From Ricinus communis (taxonomy: Eukaryota > Streptophyta > Magnoliopsida > Malpighiales > Euphorbiaceae), in assembly GCF_019578655.1 (NCBI RefSeq), contig NC_063259.1, positions 23,609,277 to 23,673,276 of the forward strand: DNA of 64,000 nucleotides, in the 5' to 3' direction. The position numbers and the translations under genes are program-made. The notes under the pieces are model-generated. The model made no database searches, had not been told where the DNA came from, and saw nothing but the letters and a program-made list of their open reading frames with translations. Of the stretch, positions 12,198-24,800 are shown piece by piece. Every line of letters starts with the position of its first letter. The first letter of the stretch is position 1.

Positions 12198-14772
12198 TTG
12201 GTGCTCTGGACTTCATCTTTCGCTTTAAAGTTACTTGCTAAGAGAACCCTTTTTCATTCGATGTCCGGCTAGTTCTGTTTTCATATAACCAATGGTATAT
12301 GCTTTTTCAGATAACTCATGCATGTTATTCATCCATCATTGGAGTAGCATCTACCAAGTTGTATGGTGGAATCTGCTGTCCTCTATAAAGCAAATAGGGG
12401 GAGGCACACTCGGTGGCAATAGGTGAACTTATCAGATAAAATGCTCCGATCCTCTCTTCTTTCACACGCTGAAAAGGATGCATAAGGCTATTTACTTGGC
12501 GTTGGGAATGTTTGGCGAAATTAGTAAATGAGTCTGGTTAAAGTTGTAGGAAGTATAGTGAACAGTTCCTTACAGGCTTTTAACCAAACATGTCATCATG
12601 CAGCACCGATATTTCATCAAAGACAGGATTTGTTGTTCGTGTCTTATTATGGTTTTGCATGTTATGCCGGATCGGACCTCACTCTTTTATCCCCTGCGAA
12701 GGGTCTTAGCTCATTAACATGTATAATGTGAAGTGAATTTTCAAGATGGAGAAAATTCCCATCGTTAACTAGGCATTATACTATTTCTGACTAGAGAGAG
12801 GACTGAGATCGGAGAGGAGCAGCTCTTTTCTTTTTGACAGAAAGCAGTGTTAAATGTGTAACATTTTATGTTTTATGAAAAACCAAATATTACTTGAAGA
12901 ATTCTTTTGAGTTTTTAAAATATTGAACAGTTGGTTATTAGTGTGTTCTCAAATTTGACCCGTTACCAATTTTATGTTCTTTTCTGGACAATTGTTGTAT
13001 CTGGAGTTCTTTTTTACTTTTACCTTGCCGGTGGTAAGTCTTACCCCTTGATAAAAATGATACCCATAAGGGAAACAAATTTTTTATTACATTTCTTGAA
13101 GCTCGGTACCACGTTTTGGATGGTTAGATAATTAATCATTTATGGTATGGTTTAAAATTGAGAGGTTAAGGGCAGTTAAGGATCTTAGTTAAAAACAAAA
13201 CGAACAGCTGTCAAGCCTCCCTTCTCACATGTAAAGGGTAAAAAATTTGAAAAGGTGAGGCGAGAATGTTTGAAGTAATTTTGACTTTAGATTATATGAA
13301 TTATATATAGTAATAAACTTGAATAAATATAGATCTAATAACAGACTAAAGCAACATGATGAAAATTAGGATGTCAACTTGATTCCTCCATAGTATTTGG
13401 GTACATGGTACATACTTGTTTTTGTGATGGATGAATATTGGAACCAGTTTTATCAACGAAAAAACCCAACAAGAAGAACTATGTAATCAAAGAGATAAGC
13501 TTCCTCTAGGAAAGTTTTAAACTTGAAAGCTGAATTAAGTGCATTCCATTGATTATTCACTGTGCACTTATCTCCCCCTTCGTTCACCCTAAAAAAGCAA
13601 ATAAAGAAAGGGACATATCATACTGAAACAACTACACCCTGTCCAAAAATATATTCAGTAGGGTCTATAGATAGTGGGTTATGCATCTTAGACTCAAGAA
13701 CCCAACTCGCATGTGTGGTCCATTTCTTGTACACACCAAACCGTAAAGGGCTCCAAAGGACAATTACTATTGTTTTGGTTCTTCTTGTTCTCTTTCTCCT
13801 TATGCTTATGCCCTCTCTTTGTGGTTCGCTGGCAACACCTTAACATAATTTTTCTACGTTGTGGATCTATACTGTTTCACCCACAAGATGGCCCCCTCTA
13901 GCTTCTGACTTATCCAAGCTGATTAATATCTTATATCATATGGGCTAGGTGCAGTAGCACTTATGTCGTTTTCATTTTTATGGTATTAATAAGTACTGAT
14001 AAATTCCTGTCTTTTCAATATTACCACCCTATCTTTGCTATTACAGGCACTTGAGTTTATAAAAAGTTGCAAAGTTGTGGTACCAGTAAGTGTCTGGTTT
14101 TCTTGGTCAATCAGTGTGTCTGGTTTATCTCATGGTGATTTAAAGCTACATTTATATGCTAATATACAACTAAATTGCTCCAGTTAACCTATCATATGAG
14201 TGTATAAGGTAGCTTTCATATTTTTTCTTGTTTGACTTTCGGGTAAATATTCAATTGTCATCGAGCCGATGATTCTAGCTAAGGCCAGACTCTGGCCCAA
14301 ATGAAAAACTCTGCATGTGATTAAGCTTGGTTTAACAGGTCGTTTTTAATGCGCCTGTGAACACCCTTCTTAAAGACACATGTGAAACAGAACCAATAGT
14401 GTCAATTTGGGGAGCAGAACGAAAGCAAAAGCTTTACACAAAAGCTGGGTTATGGCTTCTTGTCTTGAATGAGAAATCACAAAGAGCTAAGTTTCAATTT
14501 TCAATCCCCAGCTGCCATTTACTCCAAACCTATTTGCAGGGTAAAAAAGAGTATCATCCACTTTTGTTTTTCTTTTTGGTTATAACCTCAATGCCTTCTT
14601 GTCCTTTTTTCTGTGTCTACATCTGACAAATCTTAAGAACCCCAATAGCCCAGAAAGAAAGAATAGAAAAGCAACAGCCAAAACCAAAATTTGTCTTGCA
14701 TGCATTTACATGCATCTCTTACTTTTTTGCATGGGCAAATGGCAATGAACAATGGTCCCCTCCCTCTCTCTA

Positions 14773-14815
<43 letters not shown>

Positions 14816-15579
14816 AAATAAACCCTAAAACCCCATTTTAACTAATCTCTCACCTCCCCCAACTATAAATTCTCCAACTGCCACTTCCCTTTAAACTAAT
14901 TTTAGTAATATAATTATTGTTATATTATATTACAAGGGTGCATAACAAGAACTGTGTAAAGGGTCCCTATTTACCACCTTCCTTTCGCTTTCTAAAGAAC
15001 CTAACACAACCCAATCTCCTCCACTTGCGATTACTCTGATCTGATCATATATTTACTGTCATTTGCTATTATTATTACTTTATTTCACAGCTTTGAGAAG
15101 TGTGCTTAAGCCTTGTGTCCTTTGCTTTGCTATATTACTTTGCTTTCTTTCCTCTTCCACAAGCACATGGAAGCAAACAAGCAAGAAAGTCAAGTTCTTG
15201 AATCTTCCTTACTCTGCTTCTGTTTTCTCTTCACCATCACTACTTCTCTTACTCACTAATCTTTGTATCTTTGCCTTTTTTGAAGAGGGTCCCATTTCTA
15301 AAAACCTTTTGCACCAATTTGCTGGTCTCAAAGTTCTCTATTTTACTTCTCCTTTTGGTTCTGTTTTTATGCATAGATCTTCTGTTTCTTTTTTAGCATT
15401 TTAGTGAACAAATTTAAGAACCCACATCTTTGTCATTGACTAGGATGTTCACCTGCTGTTTTCAACCCATTCCAAGACCAGTACTCACTCTAATTTCCTC
15501 TGTTATTCCTCTGTTTTAGGCTATCCAAATATTTGCACTTTCTTTTTCTTGAAAAGCTAATCTTTTTACATTTCAACCC
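12198..15579. other. CRWN1 3' flank and PII-2-like 5' flank
   Basis: No gene is recognised in this 3.4-kb spacer. Short open frames (for example 12528-12731, 13562-13843, 14357-14626 and 15063-15404) have no family signature and no splice partners. The last 800 bases look like a promoter and leader: a (TC)n run at about 14785-14809, then AAACCCTAAAACCCC at about 14820 (telo-box-like), then T/C-rich sequence up to the start at 15580. A leader intron is possible but cannot be proved. Confidence 0.45.
14785..14809. repeat. (TC)n microsatellite upstream of the PII-2-like gene
   Basis: A run of about 12 TC dinucleotides within a longer pyrimidine tract, about 770 bases before the LRR gene's start codon. 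GA/CT tracts are frequent in plant core promoters and leaders and are often polymorphic in length. Confidence 0.8.
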
Positions 15580-17495
15580 ATGAAAATCTTAATTTCTGCA
15601 ACCATTAAACAAGTCATTTTAGTGTCATCTCTGTTATGTTTGGGTGTGTGGTGCTCTGGTGAAGCAGAGAATGATGCAGCTTCAATGGAGGATGGAGAGC
15701 GTGCAGCACTGTATTCTGCCATTCAAGGATTTGTGGGTAACTGGTGGAATGGCTCTGATCTCTATCCTGATCCTTGTGGGTGGACTCCTATTCAGGTAAC
15801 TTTGTTTTTTTTTTTTTTTTAAGTTTAACCTCCTATGAATTCTTTACTGTTACATTGAAATACAGTCCTAAAAAAGACAAATACCTCACTTTTTTTTTAC
15901 TTCTTTGGTACTGTTCTTTTCTCCATCTTAGTGTGTACTTGTTAAATTAAAAGATTTTATTCTTTCATTATCAAATTATTGGATTAAATCTATATCTCTA
16001 ATTTAAATAAAAAATATCTCTAATTGAAGGACTGATTAGTCTTGACTAAATGAACTTTCATGTTAATGTTGCTTATATTTTGTTGTGAAGCACCCTTTAC
16101 ACAGTATAGTGATAATGTTACTGTTTCATATTTAAAATCTTGAAATAGTGAGATTTGTTTAGTAGTAAAACGAAAAAGAAATATAGTGAATAAATGCATG
16201 TATTTCTAACATTGTAGTGGATGTAATTATCTGCAACAAATGAGTGATATAAAGCTTCCATTTTTATTCTGCAGGGAGTATCTTGTGATATCTTTGATGG
16301 CCTTTGGTATGTGACTGACTTGAGCATTGGACCCATTCATGACAACTCCTTTGATTGTTCCCTAAATGCGGAGTTTAGGCCACACTTGTTTCAGCTTACG
16401 CACATAAAATCGTTATCCTTCTTTAATTGCTTTTTGTCACCCTTCAAACATCCAATCACTATCCCTACCAAAAATTGGGAAAAACTTGCAGCCAACTTAG
16501 AAAAGTTAGAGTTTAGATCGAATCCTGGTCTTATTGGACGGGTTCCTACTACTTTTGGTGGCCTAATTAAGCTCCAGTCTTTAGTTCTACTAGAAAATGG
16601 CTTGACAGGAGAATTACCAAGTAATTTTGGTGCATTAGCAAATTTGAAGAGGCTAGTACTTGCGGGAAACTGGTTTAGTGGTAGGATTCCAGATAGTTTT
16701 GGTAGGTTATCTCAGCTTCTAATCTTGGATTTAAGCAGAAATTTACTCTCTGGTCCTTTACCTTCCACTTTTGGAGGCATGTCTTCACTCTTGAAACTTG
16801 ATTGTAGCAATAATCAGCTAGAGGGTAACTTGCCGGTAGAGATTGGTTACCTGAAAAATTTGACACTTTTGGATCTAAGAAACAACAAATTCTCTGGTGG
16901 CTTGACCAAGTCACTTCAGGAGATGTTTTCTTTGGAAGAAATGGCGTTGTCTAACAACCCTATTCATGGAGACCTCCATGCGATAGAGTGGCAAAAGCTA
17001 CAGAATTTAGTCATTTTAGATCTTTCTAACATGGCTTTGGCTGGGGAAATTCCAATATCCATTACAAAGTTGAAAAAGTTGAGATTTTTGGGTCTTAGTA
17101 ATAACAATCTTACGGGCAATATCTCAGCAAAGCTAGCAACTTTGCCTTGTGTTAGTGCTCTTTACCTAAATGGAAACAATCTGACAGGAGCGCTCCAATT
17201 CTCTGAAGAGTTTTACAAGAACCTCGGCAGCCGTTTTGGGGCATGGAATAATCCCAATCTTTGTTTTCCTGTTTGGTTAATCTCCACAAGCCATGTTCCA
17301 TATGGGGTAAAGCCATGCCAACAACAGGTCACATTGCTCGAATCCATATCAGATTCCAAGTTGAGCAATGACAAATCGGATCAAAGTTCCCATTTCGTGG
17401 TCTCTTTGGGGTTCTCAAGCTATGGTATTGATGGGTTCCTGTGGATTTTTATAGTAGAGATATTTATGGTGCTACTCTTGAATAGCCTCCTATAG
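15580..17495 (+). CDS. PII-2: Secreted LRR protein, Piriformospora indica-insensitive 2 (PII-2)-like
   Basis: Extracellular leucine-rich-repeat protein without a kinase domain. Two exons, 15580-15795 and 16275-17495, are joined in phase 0 to give 478 residues. A hydrophobic signal peptide covers about residues 1-27. A cap region follows with the paired cysteines DPCGW...GVSCD, split by the intron. Some eight to ten plant-type LRRs then follow (LxxLxLxxNxLxGxLP with FGxL spacers), at about residues 150-400. The protein ends in a hydrophobic segment (FLWIFIVEIFMVLLLNSLL), which may be a GPI-attachment signal or a membrane anchor. In Arabidopsis, PII-2 is needed for the growth response to the fungus Piriformospora indica. 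Assignment to this group rests on overall layout and the WYVTDLSIG and SFFNCF segments. Orthology to one named paralog is not certain. Confidence 0.88.
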
Positions 17496-20149
17496 ACCCT
17501 GTAAGAAAATATATGCCAAGCTTAGAGAGTATAACTATTTAAGATGTAAGAAAAAGTTTATTTTACTTCTCCATTGCCTTGTAATTTTCCTTTCTCTCCA
17601 ACTGGTCGTAACCTTAACATGGTTCTAATTGCTAATGTATTAATACAAATCTTGCATACTCAGTTGGCAGTTATTGATAAAATAAAAGAAGAAATTGGCA
17701 GTTGAGATTTGGTTGGTGGATATAACAACATATTAATCTACATCTTTTTCAAATGGCAATGTCTGTTAAATTGTGTTCTAAGGCTTCTTTCTTTACCCAT
17801 AGTCCTTTTTATTGGTGATGAACCAAAAGCAAGAGCCCAACTAGGTTCAATTATAGGGAATTTTTGTTAGGATGATAAGTGATAACCATGAGCAGATTAG
17901 GTAAAATCAAATTAGAATATCAAGGCATGGCACTGGCAGCTGTGACATAAATATATTGAAAGTGAAAGTGTAGGAGAGGAGTAGACCTGTGGCCTCTGCG
18001 TGTGGAGGCTGTACTTTGGCATAATGGGGAGTAGGCTGTGCACAGTTGCTTTATGGTTGGACTGGATAGACATATTTACATATGTGATTAAAGCTGATGA
18101 TGATGATGGCTAAAGATCCATTTGAAGATACACCCAAATATTATTAGCAAAAATAGAAAAACAGAAAAAAGAAAAAGAGCTTCTGGCAAGCTGATATAAG
18201 GCTTCACTTTGTTCTAGGTTTGGGTTTCCTTCTTTCTTTCTATTATTTTGAGTCCTCAGGGCATTAATAAGCTCTCAGTCTGTGTCATCTTGTTAGATTG
18301 AAGTCAAATTGAATGCTCTTCACTTCACTTCTTTCCTCTGAGTTGCCTTTTGCTATGGTTTTACTTTCAGTTGAATCATTATATGATGAGATTTTGTATT
18401 ATCATTACCACTTCACTTTTGTTTCTTTTTCTTTACCATTCTTTCCCTTCCCTTTCCTTTCCCAAGAAAAGTACACTATTATTATGAAATCAACACCTCC
18501 ATCTGAACTAAATAAAGTTAGAATGTAACACAGTAATGAAGATATAGTCAGATAAAAACCAAAATTCATCCTAACATAAACATTTATTTGCAACCTATTG
18601 TATTATTAGGATTTATTTATTAATTCAGCCTATTTTTAAAGGTTAACCTAAGTGTTTTAAACTCTCTAAAATACTTTAATCTCTCTGTTAATCAAGTATA
18701 TGTATGCTACATCATCACATAAGCCAGCCAAATCCTTTGTTTCTATAGTTTGATACAAATATACAATGAAGAAAGCTGCAGGCAATTAACACTATGTTTG
18801 GCAAAATTGATGGTAAAGTAAAGTTTATAAAATAAATGGAGGCAAAGGATTTAAAATGTAAGATAGAATTTTTAATTTTATATTATTTGGGAATAATATA
18901 TAGTAAATAAAGATTTTAAAATTTCTTTAATTTATCAATTTGGTGGGTTGAGATTTGAATATTTCTAAAGGTTTTTAAGAATTTCTAAATACCTTATTTT
19001 TTAATTAATACTCATCCCCAAACAGAGATTGAATGCTTTAAAACTCTATAAAACCCTCAAAACCTTAAAAATGAAAAAACCTGTATCCAAACAGAAGAGA
19101 TAATATTAAGAATGACCCATCATTTTATTGAATAGGCATAGCAGAAAATTGATCTGCTCTAAGTCCAATCTTTTCAGCGTATGAATATTTTTGGATACCA
19201 ACTTTTTTTAAATATTCTTTTGAGTGCACTCTAGTTTGAAGGTCTTTAAAGCAATTCGTGGTTTTGCTTTACTCGAAAAGAGAAATCTGTGACAAATTAG
19301 TAAAGCAAAACTGTAAAATTTACAAACTTATAAAAATAAAATAAAATTAATTAAAAGAATAATCCGGTTAATATTTTTATTTATAAGAATTTTAAAAAAA
19401 TGAATTTGAATTTTTTTCGACATTCTTAATCTAATAATAATAATTAATGATCTATTTAAAGTTGAGAAATACGTAAAAGAAAATAACTACTTGAAATAGC
19501 TATAAATACTATACAAAAATTGATATATTTGTATTGTGTGCAATCTGCAGTCAAAATACCTCTGATACAAAAAGAAAATCAAAAATAGAAAAGTTATACA
19601 ATCCAATAAATTACTCTTTGAGAGTGTTTGGTTGGTAATAAATTACTCTTTTCAATTGAACTTATAGAATCATTTTATTTAAAAATTTAAAAATGTTAAA
19701 TAAAACCACTCTAAAAAAGAATGTATATCTCTAATATATTATACGTACAAATATTTATTAGATTTCTTTTCTTATCAATAAAAAGATTGGCATTAATGGA
19801 TCCACATATAACTAATATAAATACAGCTTGATGCAGACTAACAATATTAAACCTAACAAAGGCCTATAAACATAAAAAAAAATACTCATATTTTCTTTAA
19901 ATACGGTGTAACTTTTTTTTTTTACTGCGTAAAACTATCAAAAATATTAAGAAATTTAATTTTACTTATTTTTTGGCTTTTCGTTATTTTTTTTATAAAA
20001 TAATTAAAAACAACCACACTATATTTTTAAACAAATTTAAAAATATAAATATAAAAATAATATTTTTGTAAATAAATTTACACAGTACAAATAATGTATT
20101 AATTATAGAGTACTTTTAAAAAGTTTCCAACATCAAAATGGGTCTAAGA
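17496..20149. other. Intergenic, no gene seen
   Basis: The 3' flank of the LRR gene, with possible AATAAA-type signals near 17680, is followed by AT-rich spacer. Apart from the MITE-like stretch at 18792-19093, no coding or RNA gene is visible. Short open frames at 18313-18593 on both strands look like chance. Confidence 0.45.
18792..19093. mobile_element. Possible short MITE with TGTTTGG/CCAAACA ends
   Basis: A 300-bp AT-rich block opens with ctatgtttggc and closes with gtatccaaacag, forming short imperfect inverted ends; a second ccccaaacag lies just inside at about 19017. There is no coding capacity. Size and base composition fit a hAT-type MITE, but the inverted match is short and I saw no clear target duplication. 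Confidence 0.3.
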
Positions 20150-20830
20150 CCTACTGATATGGGCTTAAAGCCCTAATGGCCTAACAAAGATAAAAGGAAA
20201 AGTACAACATTGCCCCTTAATGAAAAGATCTTCATCTTAGAGAGAAATCCTAGAGTACCCACAACCGCCACCTCCTCTCTGGTCAGGAACTGCTCGATCA
20301 AGCCTTGTAAATAAACGTTGCACTGATTTGGGTCTAGTTTCCACCATTTACAACAAAACTTGATCACCTTGAAGCTCAAAAGATATAAGAGGGGATTGAG
20401 CATATCCTCTGCCAAAGCAGAGATCACCCATTCACAGTCCCTCTACCCTTGCCATTAATCGGAAGAAGCAAAAAACTAGGAGAGAAATTCCTCCATCGCC
20501 ACTCATGAATCTCCCGTTTAGCCAGCTTTTCTTCTGCTCCTTCATTAACCCCCAACAAAAAATGGCATCCCATAAGATTGAGGCTAAGGAAAGGACATGC
20601 CACCACCGCACAAAAAAAAGGATCCACTATGATCGATTATTAAAACCAAAAGAGAAACAGAAGTTCTAATAATAATACCATCAACAAGAAAACTTAGAAG
20701 CCTAGACCCAAGAATCCACAAAAAAAAAGGAAAAAAAAAAAGCAAACTAAATCCTAACCACAAAGGGGGCTCGATTTCAATTGTGAAAACCACCAAAAGC
20801 AGCCCTGCATATGAACCCTAATTTTGGGTG
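20150..20830 (-). other. Less AT-rich block with non-conserved minus-strand frames
   Basis: This block is distinctly less AT-rich than its flanks. It carries three overlapping minus-strand open frames (20173-20427, 20424-20627 and 20584-20796) in different registers. The phrases 'LPINGKGRG' and 'KWWKLDPNQC' recall the 5' part of plant LINEs but contain no diagnostic domain. A broken element or a non-coding transcript is possible. It lies about 300 bases from the LINE RNase H remnant, on the same strand, so the two may derive from nested or rearranged elements. Confidence 0.25.
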
Positions 20831-21132
20831 TTAGAGAGAAAACGAATTCTGTTTTGTACTTAAAAATAATAAATAACATGAGAAGTAAAAATTCAAACTT
20901 TAAACTCTTTTCCTATAAATATTTTAATACTACATTGAAAATATTTCATAAATAAAATTTAATAGTAAACTTTTTAACCATACACGCCTATAAAAACTCT
21001 TTCCACTAATTATGAAACCACTTTATATAATATAAATTTAATATTGATTATCCTAATTTTTTCTTTTTTTCTTTAAGAAAATAAAATTAAAAATATTTCT
21101 ATTTTATTTTATTTTTATGGATCGAAATCGAC

Positions 21133-21850
21133 TTAATTATTGAGCGCTAAAGTATGTTTTTTAATGCAATTAAATATTGCATTATTCAGCCATAGAATAA
21201 ATATCAGAGTACAAAAGATCCTCCAAAATAAACGGAGGATTAGAGATTCAATAATTGGACCAAAACAAAACTTACAGTTTTTAGCTATCCAATCAGCAAC
21301 AAGATTAGCTTTTCTGCTAATATGTCTAACCGAAGTTTCCTCAAAATCACTTAACAATAATTTTGTATAAGGTTCAATTTTCATTTACAATCTCCAGAAC
21401 CCTTGTATAGGGCATTTACCACTCCTTTAGTGTCTGTTTTAAACATAACCTTCCTTGCACCAATGTTTAATGCTAGCAAAATAGCTTCCCTTAGAACATA
21501 AGCTTCCCCAACCACTGTCATTCCAGTCCTGAATATGAAGGAATGACCGTCCATTATCAGGCTCTTCTCATTACAAAATACAATTGCTCCCCACGCAAAA
21601 TTCTCCCCTTCCTTCCAAGCCATATCTAAGTTGCACTTGAAGAAATTCTTTAGAGGGAAACCTATGTATTGTCAGATTGAATTAGGGAACGCGTTTCAAA
21701 ACTCTGGTTTTACTCTTGAGGGTTTAGCCCCTCACCTAAAACTTCAATATCTTTTCTAATATGGGCAACAGTGGACTCAGGCTTAGATTCTTCCTTCTCA
21801 AAAACTGCACAATTGAGAAAAATAAAGGTGAGATTATTAATTTATTTTGA
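21133..21850 (-). pseudogene. LINE remnant: C-terminal RNase H-like domain, broken
   Basis: Read on the minus strand, the piece at about 21850-21730 gives VFEKEESKPESTV and a short helix, the usual linker at the C-terminus of plant LINE ORF2. It is followed in other registers by an RNase H-like domain: MAWKEGENFAWGAIVF, then VGEAYVLREAILLALNIG, then VMFKTDTKGVVNAL (21623-21381), and VRHISRKANLVADWIA (21384-21133). These match the order of the RVT_3 RNase H fold in plant retroelements. The frame changes near 21382, where a stop ends the first part, and again upstream near 21650-21730. No intact reverse transcriptase lies alongside. This is a dead, 5'-truncated copy. Confidence 0.7.
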
Positions 21851-24800
21851 CATCCTTAACTAAGAAAAAAAAGGTTGAAATAGTCACAAGAAAGCAAGTT
21901 AAGAAAAAAAAAATTAAATTAGTAATGTTTTATATTATATTATCATCTTTAATGCAAATAATATTTGAATAATTTAGGTGAAAAGTCCACCGTGGTATAG
22001 TAGTGTGGAAGGAAGGTGAAATGAAATTTAAATCTTTGGTAGCTTCTTTTAGACTTGAGCCATACATGGAATTTTGAGGTCTAAAAGTGTCACTCCTGGT
22101 CTAATGGCAGTTGCTTACATGATGTTATATTTTGATTTTGGGCAGTCTTTGACCTTCACCCGTAATGATTATTTTATAAGCCTTTCTTTTATTATTTATT
22201 TATTTATTCTTACATTGATATAACGGTATAAATTTTATTATTCTAATTGGATGTTACTATGCAATGGGATGGAATTGTGAGACCATCGTAAACTAATTAC
22301 CAAATATTTAAACCATAAAGCTTTAGATGATGACTACATATTTACTGTCGGAGGTCCCCTTTCTCTAACCTATAATAATAACATGCTAACATTACCTAAT
22401 CATCGAATGTTAAACAAACATTATCAAATCTTAACAATCATAGTACTTATCTTTAAGAAAATCATAAAAATCTGAATTTGGAATGACATATAATAAAACT
22501 AGAAAAATGTAAACTAAATATTTTTCTTAAAAAGAATATTCATTATAATTTTCTAAATAGACAATCTTTTAAAAAAAAAAAAAAAGAAGAAGTTATCATC
22601 CAGATCAAAGAATTTGAAATGAGAAATTTCCAAATTCATGAACAAGTACTCTAGCATATTAAATTTGGTCATAGTTATTAGTTCCCTTTCATAATCACAA
22701 TCCACATTTGGAACATGGAATAAGAGGTTCCTTCAACTTAATAATGGTGACTGATTTGGTCAGATTTTTTGAGGTTGAGGTTTCCATCTTATTTTTCTTT
22801 TGAATTGATCATATATTTGGTTTGAAAATTATATAGTGAAAGCGATTAGAGCAATTGAAAGACTAAAACAATTAATTTGATACTAACGAGTCCATGATGT
22901 TACAGCCATGGCTTATAAATAATAAGACTAATTGTTAGCAAGAAAAAGAAAATGAAGAAATCACAACTGCAAATTATGAATGTGATTTAACTCCATGCTT
23001 CAGCAAATGAGAATTGTTTCCCTTCAACTGGCAATAATTTTTCTTTCCTTGAGTTATAAATTTTTTTTATTTAAATTAAGATATATATTTATTATTAAAT
23101 TAAATTTATGAGTATTCTAATATTTAATTAATATGACTTTAGTGTTAGTGTGATTGGTTTGATACTATTATAATTTGAATGAGAATTAAATGAATGAGAG
23201 AAGGTTAGAGCACAACAAATAGATTTTAGACTTTAGACTTGGGTCCAACTAATAATAAAATGACTAGAACTAGACACTTGGTTGGTTGAATTTTTATCCT
23301 TATAAATGGTTTGTATCTCTTATTTTTAAAGATGTGAGATCTCTAATACTTGACCTAAAGTGCAATTGGAATTCAATTTGACGCTACTTGTCACTTGAAA
23401 TTGAAATTTTTTTTTTGAAATTTAAGATTGAATTCAAAGAAGTGGCAACATTGGACCGGATTTCTAGAACTGAATATCCAGACAGAAAACTGAAAAATTA
23501 AGAAACCGGGTCAAACATGTTCTTATATCATATTATAATTTGAATTGATATATTAAATGAGAGTTAAATGAATGAGAGAATATTAAAATCAAACAAAAAG
23601 ATTTTGAGCTTGAATCTAACCAATACCAAAATGACTAGAATTAGCTATTTGGTTGGATTCATGTTTAAAAATTTTGAGAATCATTTATAAAATTTGCGAA
23701 AGTTATTAAAATAATTACCTAGACATAATATATATCATATGGATTTGTAGGTTTTACTTAATAGGATATTTTATTATTTTTTAGATAATATTCAACAAAT
23801 TAAAGTGTTGTTTTCTCACATAGCACATGCTTTTTCTTTCTTTTATTTTTTTTTTATTTTTCTCACTATTTTTTCTCATAAAATGACTTAAATTAATTCT
23901 TGAAGAGTTTGTGTAAATTGTGTTTGTGAAAGAAAATGAAAAATTCGATACACATATCAGACTATTGCTCCATATGGCTACAGATTGATCCTTCCTTTCA
24001 GAGATTTGGGATATAAGGTCTTAAATACATTTGATTGTAATTATCTAATAGAATTGAAGGAAAAAAGAAAAGAAAAAAAAAAAAAAATAGACATCTTGGT
24101 CATAAAGATTCTAGAACGGTTATCTAATAGCCAATGAAGACAGCACACATAAATGAGTATAGAAAGAAAAATACCACCCTTAATTAAAATCAAAAGTTTA
24201 TATATTTAAGACAGCAAAAAAAACTACTTATTAAAAAGCTTTAATTGCCGAAAATTTTATAATTTCTAGTACATAATTTTTAAATTTTTTATTTTAATAT
24301 CATATATTTTAACATTAATCTTAATTTTAATATTTAATGAAATTACAATTCAATTTACTAATAAAATGTCTACTCTAGTGATATCCTTTAAATTTATCGA
24401 CTCATTTATAAAATTATTATTTATTTTCAGTTTTGAAGTTTTATTAATTCTATATATATTATTAAATAATAATTTATATTTTTTCTAATAAAGAGTAATA
24501 CTAACATTAATGGAGACTGTAGAGCAGTCAAGAAATAGAAAAACAGATGAAGAGACGAGGAAATTATCACAAAGTTTGTGCACTCTTTTAGGCAACTATG
24601 ACATTTGTCTTTGTCTTGACAAAGCGACTCAAAGTTAAAAAGACCACTAAAATGACCCCAACGCGTCAAGAATGAGCCCACTTTCAGCTACCCCAACTCA
24701 TCACAACGGACTCTACTCTACCGCTCGCAGCATTCCTCCAAAAATTCACTGCTTAAATTTCTGATAAATGTGAATAATAATTAGACCGCTTCTTAACCAA